Source: Gluconobacter sp. P1C6_b (GTDB lineage Bacteria; Pseudomonadota; Alphaproteobacteria; Acetobacterales; Acetobacteraceae). Taken from it: DNA of 42,698 bases. A model generated the notes under the pieces. That model worked only from the letters and a program-made list of their open reading frames with translations. It did not search any database and had not been told where the DNA came from. How positions within the stretch are numbered: the stretch's first letter is position 1; every line of letters begins with the position of its first letter. Of this stretch, positions 42,450 to 42,698 are shown in pieces. Position numbers and translations under genes: made by a program. The DNA lies in the NCBI RefSeq assembly GCF_018811945.1, contig NZ_JACRVU010000024.1, positions 1 to 42,698 on the forward strand, in the 5' to 3' direction.

Positions 42450-42698
42450 TAGAGGTGGTCCCCATTTTTCGGACAGGGCGATAAGCTATCATCTGGCCTG
42501 AACGAGGACGGGTTTTATGGGCAAGGTTACGCGGAAACGGTATGCGGCAGAGTTCAAGTCACGGGTTGCGCTGGAGGCGATCCGTGGGGAACTGACGCTG
42601 GCGGAACTGGCTTCGAAACATGGGGTACATCAGACGATGATCGCCCAGTGGAAACGGCAGGCGATCGAGGGGATGGCGGCGACCTTTTCCGGGAAGAC
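42450..42698 (+). mobile_element. IS3-family insertion sequence, left end (continues past window)
   Basis: The element appears to begin near TAGAGGTGGTCCCC (42450), followed by the leader and the first transposase frame. The end is judged from where coding sense stops and from the GTGGTCCCC-type terminus seen on IS3 relatives. The right end and target duplication lie outside the window. Confidence 0.65.
42517..42698 (+). CDS. IS3-family transposase OrfA (partial)
   Basis: The first 60 codons read MGKVTRKRYAAEFKSRVALE, then the HTH part LTLAELASKHGVHQTMIAQW and KRQAIEGMAATFSGK, the IS3/IS911 OrfA (HTH_Tnp_1) pattern. In this family OrfB with the DDE domain is made by frameshift downstream; it is not in the window. 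Confidence 0.85.
   Translation, partial: MGKVTRKRYAAEFKSRVALEAIRGELTLAELASKHGVHQTMIAQWKRQAIEGMAATFSGK

Overview
The window looks like a chromosomal stretch of an acetic acid bacterium (Acetobacteraceae, most likely Gluconobacter or a close relative). The genus is inferred; no species-level marker is present. The grounds are high GC, a full hopanoid side-chain gene set (hpnH, hpnM, hpnI, hpnJ, hpnK), an alphaproteobacterial FYDLN-type zinc-ribbon protein, a DksA with only one of the usual four zinc-finger cysteines, and the order 4.5S RNA - dnaX - ybaB/ebfC - recR.

Positions 1-11.4 kb hold cell-surface genes. A GT4-type glycosyltransferase cut by the window edge and a small membrane protein lie on the minus strand, followed by a plus-strand secreted M16 zinc peptidase. 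A three-gene minus-strand operon then encodes unusually large multidomain glycosyltransferases: 1115 aa (CgeB-like + GT4 + a duplicated C-terminal module), 996 aa (N-terminal repeats + GT2 + GT4-like) and 346 aa (CgeB-like alone). Positions 11.4-15.5 kb hold the classic aroA-cmk-rpsA order (chorismate synthesis, CMP kinase, ribosomal protein S1).

Positions 15.6-24.2 kb hold the FYDLN protein, a small lipoprotein resembling chorismate lyase, a pteridine-reductase-like SDR with Arg in place of the catalytic Lys, recR, ybaB/ebfC, dnaX and the 4.5S SRP RNA, then ggt, map and a D-Ala-D-Ala carboxypeptidase. Positions 24.4-30 kb hold clpS-clpA (N-end-rule proteolysis), a periplasmic DUF3465-like protein, a bactofilin and an adenosine-kinase-type PfkB kinase.

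Positions 30-35.8 kb hold the hopanoid tailoring locus. hpnM-hpnI-hpnJ-hpnK on the minus strand is divergent from hpnH. HpnH starts side-chain addition to the C30 hopene; HpnI, HpnK and HpnJ add, deacetylate and rearrange an amino sugar into the cyclitol ether; HpnM resembles periplasmic lipid-binding MlaC proteins. The 323-bp divergent intergenic region carries repeated 14-bp motifs, and a hairpin with a T-run sits just before hpnK. Positions 35.9-39.8 kb hold a CorC/HlyC-type membrane protein, a flgI-flgJ-flgN-like flagellar operon, dksA and tRNA-Thr(GGT).

From 39.87 kb to the end, the base composition drops and the content turns accessory: an uncharacterised 248-aa protein, a PIN-domain protein one base downstream, a convergent tyrosine integrase, a gene fragment, and the start of an IS3-family element running off the window. 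This tRNA-linked island and its protein/PIN pair are the best candidate here for something undescribed.
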